Source: Halomonas salipaludis (lineage in GTDB: Bacteria; Pseudomonadota; Gammaproteobacteria; Pseudomonadales; Halomonadaceae). Taken from it: a stretch of DNA of 47,173 bases. Where the stretch lies: NCBI RefSeq assembly GCF_002286975.1, contig NZ_NSKB01000015.1, positions 1-47,173 on the forward strand. Direction: 5' to 3'. Both the position numbers and the translations under genes were made by a program. Below are positions 27,398-37,748 of the stretch, one piece after another (positions within the stretch are counted from its first letter, which is position 1; each line of letters begins with the position of its first letter). The notes under the pieces were generated by a model that saw nothing but the letters and a program-made list of their open reading frames with translations, was not told where the DNA came from and ran no database searches.

Positions 27398-28348
27398 TCA
27401 CTTCTGCTGGCCATTGGCTTTCCCCCCTCGTGTGCGGCGGGTGCGCTTGCGCTCGTTGCCGGTAACCGTCGCGATCTGGGGTGCCTCCTCATCCGGCTGG
27501 AGTATGGATGCCAAGGCGATCGCGATGCTCTGAGAAAGGCACATAGGCGCAGCCAGGGAGCGGGAAAAGGTGTATTCCTCTTCCGGAATGGTGAATAACA
27601 CGGTCGAACCCTTGGCCAGAGGCGAGAGCTGACTGTCGGTAATGCCGACTACCGAAGCTCCTGCATCGTTCGCGATATCGGCTATGTTGATGACCTCTTT
27701 CGCGTAATGTCGGAACGCGATGGCGACCAACACATCGTCCGCCCCTATGGTTCTCGCCATTTCAGGGGCTAGGCCTCCCGCGGAATCGAGAAGCACTACA
27801 CGCTGCTTCAACATCGTTAGCAGATAGCGGAGGAAGATGGCGATGGGTTCCGAGCGGAGCTGTCCAGAGATGTAAATCGTATCGGCATCTTTCAATAGCA
27901 TGGCTGCCTGTTCGAGGCTTTCCGCGGCAACCGAGTTCAAAAGTTCCTGCAACGTAGCGATGTCCCGCACGACGAGGTCATGCATGAAACCGACGATACC
28001 GTGCTCGCGACTTTTTCGGATATCGGTTCCCAGGGCCTTGACACGCTCCTCATACCCGGGCGCAGCCGTCGCCAAACGGGACTGGAATACCGTCTGCATC
28101 TGCTTAAAACCGGAATAGCCGAAATTCTGCGCAAAACGAACCAAAACTGAGGGATGGACACTGCACTTGGCCGCAACCGAATTCACGGACTCCATCGCCA
28201 CAATATTCGGGTTCTGCGTCACGTAACGTGCAACTTGCTTATAGCGCTCCGACAAATTTTCATATTGATTGGTAATTTCATTGACAATCCGCTCGTAATT
28301 TTCGGGCGGTGACAGGGGGTTAGAAGAAGAACTGCTTTTCTGGGACAT
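27398..28348 (-). CDS. RpiR-family transcription regulator (IolR-like)
   Basis: This 316-residue regulator has an N-terminal RpiR helix-turn-helix (about residues 20-95, with NSVAAKCSVHPSVLVRFAQN) and a SIS sugar-phosphate sensor domain (about 145-280, with DTIYISGQLRSEPIA and DDVLVAIAFRHYAKEVINIA). RpiR proteins control inositol genes in several proteobacteria. The basic tail NERKRTRRTRGGKANGQQK is unusual. It lies within the iol cluster, separated from iolD by the IS3 element. It is the best candidate for binding the TTGCA-N13-TGCAA sites; this is inference. Confidence 0.88.
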   Translation of the reverse strand: MSQKSSSSSNPLSPPENYERIVNEITNQYENLSERYKQVARYVTQNPNIVAMESVNSVAAKCSVHPSVLVRFAQNFGYSGFKQMQTVFQSRLATAAPGYEERVKALGTDIRKSREHGIVGFMHDLVVRDIATLQELLNSVAAESLEQAAMLLKDADTIYISGQLRSEPIAIFLRYLLTMLKQRVVLLDSAGGLAPEMARTIGADDVLVAIAFRHYAKEVINIADIANDAGASVVGITDSQLSPLAKGSTVLFTIPEEEYTFSRSLAAPMCLSQSIAIALASILQPDEEAPQIATVTGNERKRTRRTRGGKANGQQK

Positions 28349-28530
28349 AAGGTGACATCCATTAGAAATGAGCTTTCGATGGCTATAGTGGTATCATGAA
28401 GCACATGCAAGTGCCCAGCCCATCGTTGATCCGACCAAGAACACACATGCAACATCTGCTGCCATATGCCAATTTGCCTGTCAACTCTCCGGTCCCTGCG
28501 CATCCGCGCCATTTTGTGAATCACGCAGCC

Positions 28531-29655
28531 TCAGGACACCGGCATCCAGCAACCCTCCTTCGACGACCGCACAGCGGTATCGACTACCTTCTGGATTTCC
28601 CAGGCTTCACGGAAGTCCGGTCCTTCCGGGTCTTTGCCTCGAGCGATTGCCTGCAAAAACTCAGCAACCTCGATCGTCTTGAGATCATTGAACCCTAGCT
28701 GATGTCCCGGGGCCTTGCAGAAATACCCGTAGGGTGTGTGTTGCGGTCCTGCTTCGATACGCTGGTATCCCGAGTATTTCGGATCATTTCCGGCCTTGAA
28801 GTGTAACAGTTCATTAAAACGTTCCTGGGTAAAGGCCAGCGAGCCTTTCGAGCCGACTAACTCGAAGCCGAGTTGCATCTTGCGACCGGTAGCGACCCAG
28901 CTCGCCTCGATGGAACCCCGGCAGCCACGGGAGAACTGCACCGTCAAGCGCGCAATATCATCCAATTCGACCGCTCGCATCTCGCTCGCTCCAGACGCAA
29001 TCGGCCGCTCCTTGATCACGGTTTCGAGATCTGCATAGAGGCCAGCTATCGGACCAAGCAGGAAACGTGCGATGCCGACGATGTGGCTGCCCAGGTCCGC
29101 GATGACGCCCGCTCCCCCGGACGGATCAAAGCGCCAGCTGTAGGGCAACCGAGGATCCGCCATATAGTCTTCGGCATGAATACCGCGAAAGCTGATGATT
29201 TCACCCAACTCTCCAGACTCCACCATCTGCCGCGCCAGTTTGAGCAACGGATTTTTAATATAATTGTAGCCAACCTGCGTCACCACACCCGCCGCTTCGG
29301 CCGCTTCCGTCATCGCCTGCGCATCGGCTGCAGTCGGCGCAATCGGCTTTTCGCAGTGCACATGCTTGCCCGCGGCGATCGCGGCCAACGCCTGCTCCCG
29401 ATGCAGGGTGTTCGGTGTCGTGATCGAGACGACCTCCACCTCGGAATCGGCCACCAAGGCCTTCCAGTCGGTGGTACTGCGCTCGAAACCGTACTGGATA
29501 CGCGCCCGTTCGAGTGCTTCCTGGTTGATATCGCCGATTACCTTGAGAACCGGGTTGAGGCTGCCTGGGTAGACCCCCGCGGCAGCACGATACGCCAATG
29601 CATGCGACTGGCCCATAAAACCAGTACCAATAATGCCAACACCTATATCACGCAT
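28531..29655 (-). CDS. Gfo/Idh/MocA-family oxidoreductase
   Basis: This 374-residue dehydrogenase has the cofactor motif VGIIGTGFMGQSHALAY, the EKP motif in HVHCEKPIAPTAADAQ and the catalytic region GVIADLGSHIVGIARFLLG. It resembles the levoglucosan or scyllo-inositol dehydrogenase group more than IolG itself. It lies between iolG and the regulator on the same strand. Oxidation of a second cyclitol or of a derivative is likely. Confidence 0.87.
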   Translation of the reverse strand: MRDIGVGIIGTGFMGQSHALAYRAAAGVYPGSLNPVLKVIGDINQEALERARIQYGFERSTTDWKALVADSEVEVVSITTPNTLHREQALAAIAAGKHVHCEKPIAPTAADAQAMTEAAEAAGVVTQVGYNYIKNPLLKLARQMVESGELGEIISFRGIHAEDYMADPRLPYSWRFDPSGGAGVIADLGSHIVGIARFLLGPIAGLYADLETVIKERPIASGASEMRAVELDDIARLTVQFSRGCRGSIEASWVATGRKMQLGFELVGSKGSLAFTQERFNELLHFKAGNDPKYSGYQRIEAGPQHTPYGYFCKAPGHQLGFNDLKTIEVAEFLQAIARGKDPEGPDFREAWEIQKVVDTAVRSSKEGCWMPVS

Positions 29656-29805
29656 TTTTCAAACCCCGTCGTTTATTACCGTTGTTGAAACCCCACCCGC
29701 TAGCAGCGCTTGGCAGTGCGAGTGCCGTGAGAACCAGTGGATATACTGCGACTATATCTCAATAGCACTCGCAAGAACTGTTGATAGGGTGCTGCCATGC
29801 CGGCG

Positions 29806-30801
29806 TTACACCTTGACGACTTTACCGGTGCGCACCGATTCCAGAGCGCAGTTCGCCAGGTGCAGTGCCTGGCGGCCGTCGTAGGGAGTCACAGGTACCG
29901 GTTTGCCGCTTCCAACCGCCCCAAAAAACGCTTCGAGCTCGGCTCGAAAGGCATCGTCGTAGCGCTCGAGGAAAAAGTTCAGTAGAGGATCGTGGACTTC
30001 GGTCTGATCCTGATTGTAGCGCCGCAACGTACTCGGCCGAAGGTTGTCATTGAGCAGCATGCCATTCGAGCCGAACACTTCCATCCTCTGATCGTAACCG
30101 TAAACGGCTTTGCGACTATTGTTGATGTGGCATTGCTTACCGGAAGCGGTACGCATTACGACCATGACGGTGTCATAGTCGTCGTATTTCTCGACTAGGT
30201 CCGGGCTTACCAGCCGGCTGGCAGTCGCCAACACCTCGGTGGGCTCTTCGCCTAGCAGCCAGCGCGCCATATCGAAGTCGTGGATGGTCATATCACGGAA
30301 GATACCACCTGAAGCCTGCACATAACCTTCCGGCGGCATACCGGGATCACGGCTGGTGATTACGACCTGATGCACATCGCCTATCTCGCCGGCGTCGATC
30401 GCCTGCCGCATGGCCGCCGCACTAGGATCGAAGCGACGATTGAAGGCGAGCATAACAGGCACGTCTTTGTCTTCGAGCTGCCTCAGCGCCTCATCCACTT
30501 TTGCAATGTCCAAGTCAACGGGTTTCTCGCACAGCACAGCCTTGCCCGCTTCGACCGCCTTGAGCATCAGGTGGACATGCGTATCGGTTGGGGTCCCAAT
30601 AATCACAGCATCGATATCATCGCGAGCGATCACTTCGAGTGGGTCGGTAGCCGCTTCACAGCCTATCCGCTCGGCAAGCGACTTTGCGGCCTCTTCAAAC
30701 GGGTCGACGACGACCACAAGCTGCGCGAGCCGACTGGCGGCGACAGCCGATGCGTGAACCTGCCCGATTCTTCCGGCGCCCAAAACAGCTGTACGAATCA
30801 T
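29806..30801 (-). CDS. iolG: Inositol 2-dehydrogenase IolG
   Basis: IolG oxidises myo-inositol to 2-keto-myo-inositol with NAD+. The 331-residue chain has the Rossmann motif LGAGRIGQVHA, the EKP lysine in LCEKPVDLDIA, and the catalytic block FRDMTIHDFDMARWLLG with the Asp and His of the family. The family block AFNRRFDPS is present. GGAG precedes the ATG. This is the first enzyme of the pathway continued by iolE and iolD further along the same strand. Confidence 0.92.
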   Translation of the reverse strand: MIRTAVLGAGRIGQVHASAVAASRLAQLVVVVDPFEEAAKSLAERIGCEAATDPLEVIARDDIDAVIIGTPTDTHVHLMLKAVEAGKAVLCEKPVDLDIAKVDEALRQLEDKDVPVMLAFNRRFDPSAAAMRQAIDAGEIGDVHQVVITSRDPGMPPEGYVQASGGIFRDMTIHDFDMARWLLGEEPTEVLATASRLVSPDLVEKYDDYDTVMVVMRTASGKQCHINNSRKAVYGYDQRMEVFGSNGMLLNDNLRPSTLRRYNQDQTEVHDPLLNFFLERYDDAFRAELEAFFGAVGSGKPVPVTPYDGRQALHLANCALESVRTGKVVKV

Positions 30802-30882
30802 GTGAAATCTCCATTGCTATTGCGTCACGCTACGGGCATGACAGCTTTGACCAAACCTGTATAAAGTCGTAACGACACATCC

Positions 30883-31851
30883 TCAAGAGAAGCCAACTTC
30901 CCTGGCATTGACCACCAATGCCGGATCTAGATCGCCGGAAAAACAGTTGAGAATATTCTCGACAGCGGCCACTGACATGCGCATCGCGGCTTCCTGCGTC
31001 AGCCCGGCCACGTGCGGGCTGAGCAGTAGCCGGGGGCAATCCAGTAGCGGATCACCAACCGCCGGTGGTTCATCGACGAGTACGTCGAGACCGGCACCGC
31101 CGAGTCGGCCAGCGTGCAGGGCATCGGACAGCGCCCGTTCGTCGATAATGCCGCCGCGGGCGGTATTAACAATGATTGCAGACGCTTTCATCCGCGCCAG
31201 CTCCGGCTGGCCGATCAGCGGCTTGCCATCTTTCAGCGGCATGTGCACCGAGAGAAAGTCCGCGTCGGGCAGAGAGGTGTCGATACTGGCGACAGGAGTA
31301 CAACCCTGCTCCCGGATAAAGTCGTCGCTCTGGAAAGGATCGTATACGGCGACGTGCATGCCGAATGGCAGGGCCAGCTTGGCCACCCCCTGGCCAATAC
31401 GCCCGAATCCCAGCAGTAGCAGTGTCCGACCGGCGAGCTCGACGGCTGAAAAAGCGTTGCGGCAACCCCAGTCCCCACTGCGGACGCCAGTGTCGTGATG
31501 AAGCGCCTGCTTGGCAACCGCGAGCATCATCATCAGCGTGTGCTCCGCGACTGAACAGGAATTTACGTCTCCGACGATAGCAAGTGGAATACCGCGTTCG
31601 TTGAGCGCCTTGACGTCGACGGAGTCATAGCCGACACCGTGGCGGGAAACGACTTTCAGGTTCTTGCCAAGCTCGACCTCTCCCGCCGTCATAGGCTGCG
31701 TGCGGATCAGAAGGCCGTCGGCCTTGTCGAGCAGCGGCGCATAGCTTTCCGTGCTCACCTCTTCGATTAGGTCGAAAGTCACGCCCGGTGCGTTGCGCAG
31801 CCGCTCAACGCCGGCGTCGTGAATCCTGCCAGCCACTAGAATATGCGGCAT
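30883..31851 (-). CDS. D-2-hydroxyacid dehydrogenase family protein
   Basis: This 322-residue NAD-dependent enzyme is related to SerA and hydroxypyruvate reductase. The cofactor motif GFGRIGQGVAKLA is at about 148-160. The catalytic Arg is in NTARGGIIDE, Glu in VDEPPAVGD and His in LSPHVAG. It starts three bases after the aldolase gene. It may reduce a 2-keto acid released by the aldolase, or oxidise a sugar acid; the substrate is open. Confidence 0.88.
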   Translation of the reverse strand: MPHILVAGRIHDAGVERLRNAPGVTFDLIEEVSTESYAPLLDKADGLLIRTQPMTAGEVELGKNLKVVSRHGVGYDSVDVKALNERGIPLAIVGDVNSCSVAEHTLMMMLAVAKQALHHDTGVRSGDWGCRNAFSAVELAGRTLLLLGFGRIGQGVAKLALPFGMHVAVYDPFQSDDFIREQGCTPVASIDTSLPDADFLSVHMPLKDGKPLIGQPELARMKASAIIVNTARGGIIDERALSDALHAGRLGGAGLDVLVDEPPAVGDPLLDCPRLLLSPHVAGLTQEAAMRMSVAAVENILNCFSGDLDPALVVNAREVGFS

Positions 31852-31853
31852 AG

Positions 31854-32669
31854 TTAGTACCCCCCCACTTCGTTGGACGTCGAGCCGCCAGCTTCGCCCC
31901 GAAGAGCGCGAACCTTGTCGACGCTCGCTTTAGCAGCCCCCACCAGCAGCCGGACGTCGTTGGACACCGTTACCAGGTCGAAGCCCCACTCGAGTGCGCG
32001 GGCGGCGTACTCCGGCGTTCCGTTGTGCAGGCAGGCGCGCAATCCCGCTTGCTGTGTACGGGTCATGATGTGCTTGATCGCCTCGATTATCTCCGGCTCT
32101 TCGCGGTCGAACCCGGTGCGGTACTGGCGCCCGGTCAATCCGAGGGTCAGATCGGCCGGACCGATATAAACCCCGTCCAGGCCCGGCGTCGCAACGATTT
32201 CATCGATGTTGGCAACCGCCTCCGCCGTCTCGATCATCGCGAAACACAGCATCTGGTCGTCCGCGTGCTGGCCATAGTCGGCGCCCGCAGAGAAGGTGAC
32301 CCGGGTCGGACCAAAGCTGCGAGTACCGATCGGCGGATACCGCACATAGGACACCAGACGCGCCGCTTCTTCCGCATTGTTGATCATTGGACAGATAATG
32401 CCGTAGGCGCCAGCATCCAGCGCTTTCATCACCGAGCCCGGATCCAACCAAGGCACCCGTACCATGGGTGCCACGCCGCTCGCGCGCATCGCCTGCAACA
32501 TGTTGGTACCGACTTCGTACCCCACGAGACCGTGCTGCATATCGATGGTGACGGCGTCATAGCCTTGCTCGGCCATGATCTCCGCTGTGAAGGGGCAGGC
32601 AATGGACAGCCAGCCGTTGATGACCTGACCACCCTCAGCCCAGATCTGTTTGATTCGATTGGGAACCAT
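31854..32669 (-). CDS. HpcH/HpaI-family aldolase
   Basis: This 271-residue class II pyruvate-type aldolase cleaves or forms 4-hydroxy-2-oxo acids with a divalent metal. The metal and substrate blocks are TIDMQHGLVGYE, MVRVPWLDPG, MIETAEAVANIDEIVATPGL and DGVYIGPADLTLGLT. I chose the ATG at 32669 because family homology starts with PNRIKQIWAEGG; the longer frame upstream lies inside the dehydrogenase gene. It is tightly packed between the aldehyde dehydrogenase and the hydroxyacid dehydrogenase. A pyruvate aldolase is not part of the standard inositol route. Confidence 0.9.
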   Translation of the reverse strand: MVPNRIKQIWAEGGQVINGWLSIACPFTAEIMAEQGYDAVTIDMQHGLVGYEVGTNMLQAMRASGVAPMVRVPWLDPGSVMKALDAGAYGIICPMINNAEEAARLVSYVRYPPIGTRSFGPTRVTFSAGADYGQHADDQMLCFAMIETAEAVANIDEIVATPGLDGVYIGPADLTLGLTGRQYRTGFDREEPEIIEAIKHIMTRTQQAGLRACLHNGTPEYAARALEWGFDLVTVSNDVRLLVGAAKASVDKVRALRGEAGGSTSNEVGGY

Positions 32670-32682
32670 GTCGTACCTACCT

Positions 32683-34119
32683 CTAGACTGTAATTTGCGC
32701 GAGTTTGACATTGGTGTAGTCATGGATGCCTTCGGCACCGCCTTCACGCCCCATGCCGCTATCCTTGATGCCGCCGAAAGGCGCTTCGGCCGCCGCCAGC
32801 GCAAAGCTGTTGACCCCGACCATACCAGCCTCGAGCCGGGCCACGACTTCGCGCATGCGCGCCGGATCCCGGGTAAAGGCATAGGCCGCCAGACCAACGG
32901 GCAGCGAATTGGCGCGGGCATACACCTCCTCGGTGTCGCTGAACGCGGTGATAGCGGCGATAGGGCCGAAGTTCTCCTCGGCCATGGCCAGGGCATCGTC
33001 CGGCACGTCGGCGAGTACCGTCGGCTCGAAGAAATAGCCCGCGCCGATTCCCTCGGGGCGCTTGCCGCCGGTGACTACGCGCGCACCGCGACCGATGGCG
33101 TCGGAAACAACAGCTTCGATCGCATCAAGCCGCCGCTGGTTGATGAGGGGTCCCATCTGGGTCGTTTCGTCTAGCCCGCTGCCCAGCTTCAGCAGCTGCG
33201 CCCTTTGGGCGAAGCCTTCGACGAAACGGTCATAAAGGCTTTCGTGAACATAGAAACGGTCGGCCGTGACACAGACCTGCCCAGCGTTGGCGTATTTGGT
33301 GGGCACGCAGAGGTCGAGGACCTGCTCGAGGTCGGCATCTTCAAAAACGATGACCGGTGCGTTGCCGCCCAGCTCCATGCTGACGCGCTTGACGGTGTCG
33401 GCGGAGTCGCGAATCATCTGCTGACCGATCCGCGTCGAGCCGGTCAATGAAATCTTGCGCACCACCGGCGAGGCCAGGACCGGATCGTAGGTGCTGCTCG
33501 TCGGACCGACGACGAGATTCACGACGCCCTTGGGGAGTCCCGCCTTGCGGAGGCATTCGAACAGCACCATCGCCGTGCCCGGCACCTCGCTCGATGGCCG
33601 CACGATCACCGCGCAGCCCGCCGCCAGGGCCGGCGCCACCTTGCGGGCGATCAACACGGCCGGAAAGTTCCAGGCGGTAAAGGCACCGACGACACCCACG
33701 GGTTCGTGGTGGACTTCGATACGCCCGCCCGGCACGCGGCTTTCTACGATGCGACCGTAAAGACGACGGGCTTCCTCGGCGTACCAGCGGAATTGGTCGA
33801 TGGACAGGACCCACTCCCGGCCGGCCTGTACCAGCGGCTTGCCGGTTTCCAGGGAGATGCGATGCGCCGCCTCGTCGGCTGCCGCCACCATCTGATCCGC
33901 CACGGCATGCAGCAGATCGGCCCGGTTCCAGGCGGCAGTTGCGCGCCACGTCTCGAACCCTGCCGCCGCAGCCTCGATGGCCGCCTCCGTATCCTCGAAG
34001 GACGCCGCCTGAACGTCGCCCAAGACTTCAGCAGTGACGGGATTGAGTACCGAGATGACGGTATCGCTGCTCCCTTTGCGCCATTCACCGTCGATGAAAA
34101 GTCCGTAGTTGTTGTACAT
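32683..34119 (-). CDS. Aldehyde dehydrogenase (succinate-semialdehyde type)
   Basis: This 478-residue NAD(P)-dependent enzyme oxidises an aldehyde to an acid. The conserved blocks are TAWNFPAVLIARKVAPALAA, LTGSTRIGQQMI, MELGGNAPVIVFEDAD with the general-base Glu, and NAGQVCVTADRF with the catalytic Cys; ENFGPIAAI follows. I chose the ATG at 34119 from homology (YNNYGLFIDGEW). The likely substrate is the aldehyde made by the neighbouring aldolase. An operator-like palindrome lies 160 bases upstream. Confidence 0.9.
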   Translation of the reverse strand: MYNNYGLFIDGEWRKGSSDTVISVLNPVTAEVLGDVQAASFEDTEAAIEAAAAGFETWRATAAWNRADLLHAVADQMVAAADEAAHRISLETGKPLVQAGREWVLSIDQFRWYAEEARRLYGRIVESRVPGGRIEVHHEPVGVVGAFTAWNFPAVLIARKVAPALAAGCAVIVRPSSEVPGTAMVLFECLRKAGLPKGVVNLVVGPTSSTYDPVLASPVVRKISLTGSTRIGQQMIRDSADTVKRVSMELGGNAPVIVFEDADLEQVLDLCVPTKYANAGQVCVTADRFYVHESLYDRFVEGFAQRAQLLKLGSGLDETTQMGPLINQRRLDAIEAVVSDAIGRGARVVTGGKRPEGIGAGYFFEPTVLADVPDDALAMAEENFGPIAAITAFSDTEEVYARANSLPVGLAAYAFTRDPARMREVVARLEAGMVGVNSFALAAAEAPFGGIKDSGMGREGGAEGIHDYTNVKLAQITV

Positions 34120-34282
34120 AGCGTGGAGGCTCTCCTGAGTGTGATTACCTGGGAGCACCGGCATTCGGCCCGCCGCCCCTTCCGATTTCTCCGGTAACGC
34201 GTACCAGCTGACCGGGCCGCCCCCGATCACCTGACTACGTCCGCAGTTCCATGGCAGCACGATAGCGCCACCGCAGCTTTAA

Positions 34283-34305
34283 TTGCAAATAATTTTTTAA
34301 TGCAA
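34283..34305. promoter_or_regulatory. Operator-like palindrome, aldehyde dehydrogenase side
   Basis: TTGCA (34283-34287), 13 AT-rich bases, TGCAA (34301-34305). Same arms and spacing as the site before iolD. Confidence 0.65.
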
Positions 34306-34483
34306 CTATGATTGCACAATCGGTTCGGGCACCCGACTGTCGGCCGCAAAGCTTCGTCTGCCCGAAGGCGCGTCGACGCGACCCGGAGCCTCGGCGTCAG
34401 CCCAGGCAACCTGCGCCCCTGGCCGGCAGTCCCACGCCACGGGACCAAGCTGCCAGGCGATCGGCGCGCAACTGCAATTTTAG

Positions 34484-34506
34484 TTGCAATTTCAGTTGAC
34501 CTGCAA
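34484..34506. promoter_or_regulatory. Operator-like palindrome, mmsA side
   Basis: TTGCA (34484-34488), 13 bases, TGCAA (34502-34506). Further TGCAATTTTAG copies lie on both sides (34473- and 34502-), so several binding units may overlap. The whole gap 34120-34700 holds the two divergent promoters and no gene. Confidence 0.65.
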
Positions 34507-34700
34507 TTTTAGACGCAATATGCTTTCTCGTCATAGCAGATCGCCGCGCAGCATGAGCATCTGATTTCCGTCCGACACCCTGCAGTCCCCAAACCCGAGC
34601 TACGCGATCTCAGTTCGATATCGGCAGGCGCAGAATGAAAAGCGGCGTACTTCAACGGCACGGCTCTACGCTGACACTCACTTTGATTCGAGGTACCGAT

Positions 34701-36200
34701 ATGCCAAACACAATCAATCATTTCGTAAACGGAGAAGAGAGAACTGGCCGGGGCACGCGTACCAGCCCGGTGTTCAATCCCGCTACTGGCGAACAGTCCG
34801 GCGCCGTGACGCTGGCCACCACGGAAGAAGTACGGGACGTCGTGGAAGTCGCCAAGAAGGCCTTCCCCGCCTGGTCCACCACGACCCCGTTACGACGCGC
34901 CCGAATCCTCAACCGTTTCCTGCGTATCCTGGAAGAACGCACGGATGAACTGGCAGCCGTGATCACCGCTGAGCACGGCAAGGTCCTGTCCGACGCCAAA
35001 GGCGAAATTCAGCGCGGCATGGAAGTCGTCGAGTTTGCGGTGGGCGCACCGCAACTGCTCAAGGGTGAAGTCACCGAGAACGTCGGCACCCGAGTCGACA
35101 GCCATGCATTGCGGCAGCCGCTGGGTATCGTCGCCGGCATCACCCCCTTTAATTTCCCGGTGATGGTGCCGATGTGGATGTTCCCGGTCGCCCTGGCCTG
35201 TGGCAACTGCTTCATCCTGAAGCCCTCTGAGCGTGATCCGTCCGCATCGCTGCTGATTGCCGAATGGCTCAAGGAGGCGGGCCTGCCCGACGGCGTTTTC
35301 AACGTGGTCCAGGGAGACAAGGAATCGGTCAACGCACTGCTGAACGATCCGGACATCGCCGCAATCAGCTTCGTCGGTTCGACGCCGATCGCTCGTTACA
35401 TCTACGAAACCGCCGCGCGCACCGGCAAGCGCTGCCAGGCGCTGGGCGGTGCCAAGAACCACATGATCATCATGCCGGACGCCGATCTCGACCAGGCCGT
35501 CGATGCGCTGATGGGAGCGGCCTACGGTTCCGCCGGCGAGCGCTGCATGGCGATCTCCGTCGCGGTTCCGGTGGGTAGGCAAACCGCCGACGCCCTGGTC
35601 GCCAAGCTCGAGGCACGGCTGCGGGAGCTCAAGGTGGGCCCCGGTACCGATACCGCCGCGGAAATGGGGCCGCTGGTCACACGCGAACACCTCGAACGCG
35701 TGCGCGGTTATATCGACTCCGGCGTCGAGGAAGGCGCCAAGCTAGTCATCGATGGCCGGGATCACAAGGTCGCTGGGCACGAAAACGGCTATTTCATCGG
35801 CGGTACGCTGTTCGACCACGTCACGACCGATATGAAGATCTACAAGGAAGAGATCTTCGGCCCGGTCCTGGCCGTCGCACGCGCAGATTCCTACGAAACC
35901 GCTGCGCGCTGGATCAACGAACACGAATTCGGCAACGGCACCGCGATCTTCACCCGTGACGGCGATGCCGCCCGTGAATTCGCCCACCAGATCCAGGTCG
36001 GGATGGTCGGCGTCAACGTGCCGATTCCGGTACCGATGGCCTTCCACTCTTTCGGTGGCTGGAAAGCTTCGCTCTTCGGCGACCACCATATGCACGGCCC
36101 AGAAGGCGTTCGCTTCTATACCAAGCTGAAAACCATTACCTCGCGTTGGCCGACCGGCATCCGCTCCGGCGCGGACTTCGTCATGCCGACCATGCAGTAA
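34701..36200 (+). CDS. mmsA: Methylmalonate-/malonate-semialdehyde dehydrogenase (acylating)
   Basis: This CoA-acylating aldehyde dehydrogenase (499 residues) converts malonate semialdehyde to acetyl-CoA and CO2, the last step of inositol breakdown (IolA), or methylmalonate semialdehyde to propionyl-CoA. Conserved blocks are [48 protein letters not shown] and the catalytic cysteine in [11 protein letters not shown]. The asparagine in GGAKNH replaces the usual general-base Glu, as in true MmsA enzymes. The ATG at 34701 is the homologous start. Divergent from the minus-strand cluster, with a shared regulatory gap. Confidence 0.93.
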   Translation: MPNTINHFVNGEERTGRGTRTSPVFNPATGEQSGAVTLATTEEVRDVVEVAKKAFPAWSTTTPLRRARILNRFLRILEERTDELAAVITAEHGKVLSDAKGEIQRGMEVVEFAVGAPQLLKGEVTENVGTRVDSHALRQPLGIVAGITPFNFPVMVPMWMFPVALACGNCFILKPSERDPSASLLIAEWLKEAGLPDGVFNVVQGDKESVNALLNDPDIAAISFVGSTPIARYIYETAARTGKRCQALGGAKNHMIIMPDADLDQAVDALMGAAYGSAGERCMAISVAVPVGRQTADALVAKLEARLRELKVGPGTDTAAEMGPLVTREHLERVRGYIDSGVEEGAKLVIDGRDHKVAGHENGYFIGGTLFDHVTTDMKIYKEEIFGPVLAVARADSYETAARWINEHEFGNGTAIFTRDGDAAREFAHQIQVGMVGVNVPIPVPMAFHSFGGWKASLFGDHHMHGPEGVRFYTKLKTITSRWPTGIRSGADFVMPTMQ

Positions 36201-36557
36201 CCAAAGTACGGCTCTTGCAGACGTCGAAGTCTGCGCATTATGCGGCCCTTTGGCCGTGTCGATATCGCAACAGTATCGGCAGGTATTGGCCCGGTGAACG
36301 TCAACTGCCGGGGCAATACTTTTTTGCAGTTCACAAGACCACATAGTCCCAATGGCAGCCAGCTAGATAATCCTATTCCAATACTGATGCGTTGGCCCAG
36401 CGACAATTCCTAAATATCAAATCAACGGAGAGGGGAGCAGTTATGGAAAACGATCAAAACTTCCCCACCAACCTCGATACTGGTCCGTCGGTCAGCTACC
36501 TAACCCTAGAATGTCACAAAGTTGCTGACACTTTCGTTCGCAACGAAGGAGAATCTT
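36201..36557. other. Intergenic region after mmsA
   Basis: A hairpin GCAGAC-GTCGAA-GTCTGC (36217-36234) follows mmsA but has no T-run. A short ORF begins at 36443 after a good ribosome site (GGAGAGGGGAG) with MENDQNFPTNLDTGPSVSYL and then runs out of phase into the next gene. It may be a leader peptide or a gene remnant. Confidence 0.45.
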
Positions 36558-37748
36558 ATGAGCGCAAACTATGTTGTAGGAACTATCGGTCGCCGCCTCC
36601 GACTGGGCGTTGTAGGCGGTGGCCCAGGCTCATTTATCGGTTCAATACATCGGGGTGCCGCACTGATGAACGAGCAGTACGAGGTTATCGCCGCCGTTCT
36701 CTCATCCGACGCGGCGCGGTCCACTGCTTACGCAGCCGCCCTAGGAATCCCTCGCGGCTACGACTCAGCACGGGAGATGATCGAAGCGGAAACCGCCCGC
36801 GAAGACGGCATCGACGTCATCGCCATCATGACGCCTAACAATAGTCACTATGAAATAGCACGTCTGGCCCTAGAAAGCGGCCTGCACGTGATCTGCGAGA
36901 AACCTCTTACCAACCATTACCACGAAGCCATAAGCCTGGCCGCACTAGTCAACCAAACTGGATTGCAGTTCTGTGTGGCTTACGGCTATGCGGGGTATCC
37001 CATGGTCCGCCAGGCAAAGGCAATGGTCGAGGCCGGGGATCTCGGTGAAATTAGAATGATTCAATGCAATTACGTTCAGGGGCATTTGGCCGAGATGGCC
37101 GAAGACGAAAAAAATGGTACCAACTGGCACATGCTCCCTGAAGTCGCCGGTGAAAACCTGATCGTCGCTGATATCGGCACGCACTGTTACCACCTCTGCT
37201 CCTATGTCACAGGCATGCAGCCCGAACAGTTGAGTGCAGATAGCTGCACGATGGTACCGGGCCGCACCGCAACCGACTACACCAGTATTCAGTTGAGGTA
37301 CGCCAATGGGGCTCGCGGCTCCCTATGGGTGACCCAGGCCGCAGCAGGGGCGGAGCATGGACTTTATCTGCGCGTGTTTGGCAGCAAAGGCGGCATCGAA
37401 TGGCATCAGGAGTACCCCAACGAACTGCTCTTCCGCAGCCTGGACCAGCCTGCTCAGGTGTTTACCAAAGGTGGGCCGGGCCTATACGAGAGCGCCAAAC
37501 ATGCCAGCGCAGTCCCAATCGGGCATCCGGAGGGCTATCGCGAGGCTTTCGCCACCCTTTATCGCGACTTCGCAGAAGCTGTCACAGATGCGCTGACAGC
37601 CCAGGCGTCACCGAAAGATCCCCTGCTATTCCCGCAAATCGAGGACGGCGTACAGGGCGTGAGATTCATAGAAGCCGCCGAGGAGTCAAATCGCGGCAAT
37701 GGATTCTGGGTTCAGGTCATTCCGAAGTACGACTATTCGATGATATAG
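36558..37748 (+). CDS. Gfo/Idh/MocA-family oxidoreductase (paralogue B)
   Basis: This 396-residue dehydrogenase has the cofactor motif LGVVGGGPGSFIGSIHRG, the EKP motif in VICEKPLTNHYHEA and the active-site region VADIGTHCYHLCSYVTGMQ. It is clearly a paralogue of the minus-strand gene at 19913: both share GGGxGxxIGxIHR, LRVFGxKG, PNEL and GHPEGY. AAGGAG lies seven bases before the ATG at 36558. Likely a cyclitol or sugar dehydrogenase. Confidence 0.88.
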   Translation: MSANYVVGTIGRRLRLGVVGGGPGSFIGSIHRGAALMNEQYEVIAAVLSSDAARSTAYAAALGIPRGYDSAREMIEAETAREDGIDVIAIMTPNNSHYEIARLALESGLHVICEKPLTNHYHEAISLAALVNQTGLQFCVAYGYAGYPMVRQAKAMVEAGDLGEIRMIQCNYVQGHLAEMAEDEKNGTNWHMLPEVAGENLIVADIGTHCYHLCSYVTGMQPEQLSADSCTMVPGRTATDYTSIQLRYANGARGSLWVTQAAAGAEHGLYLRVFGSKGGIEWHQEYPNELLFRSLDQPAQVFTKGGPGLYESAKHASAVPIGHPEGYREAFATLYRDFAEAVTDALTAQASPKDPLLFPQIEDGVQGVRFIEAAEESNRGNGFWVQVIPKYDYSMI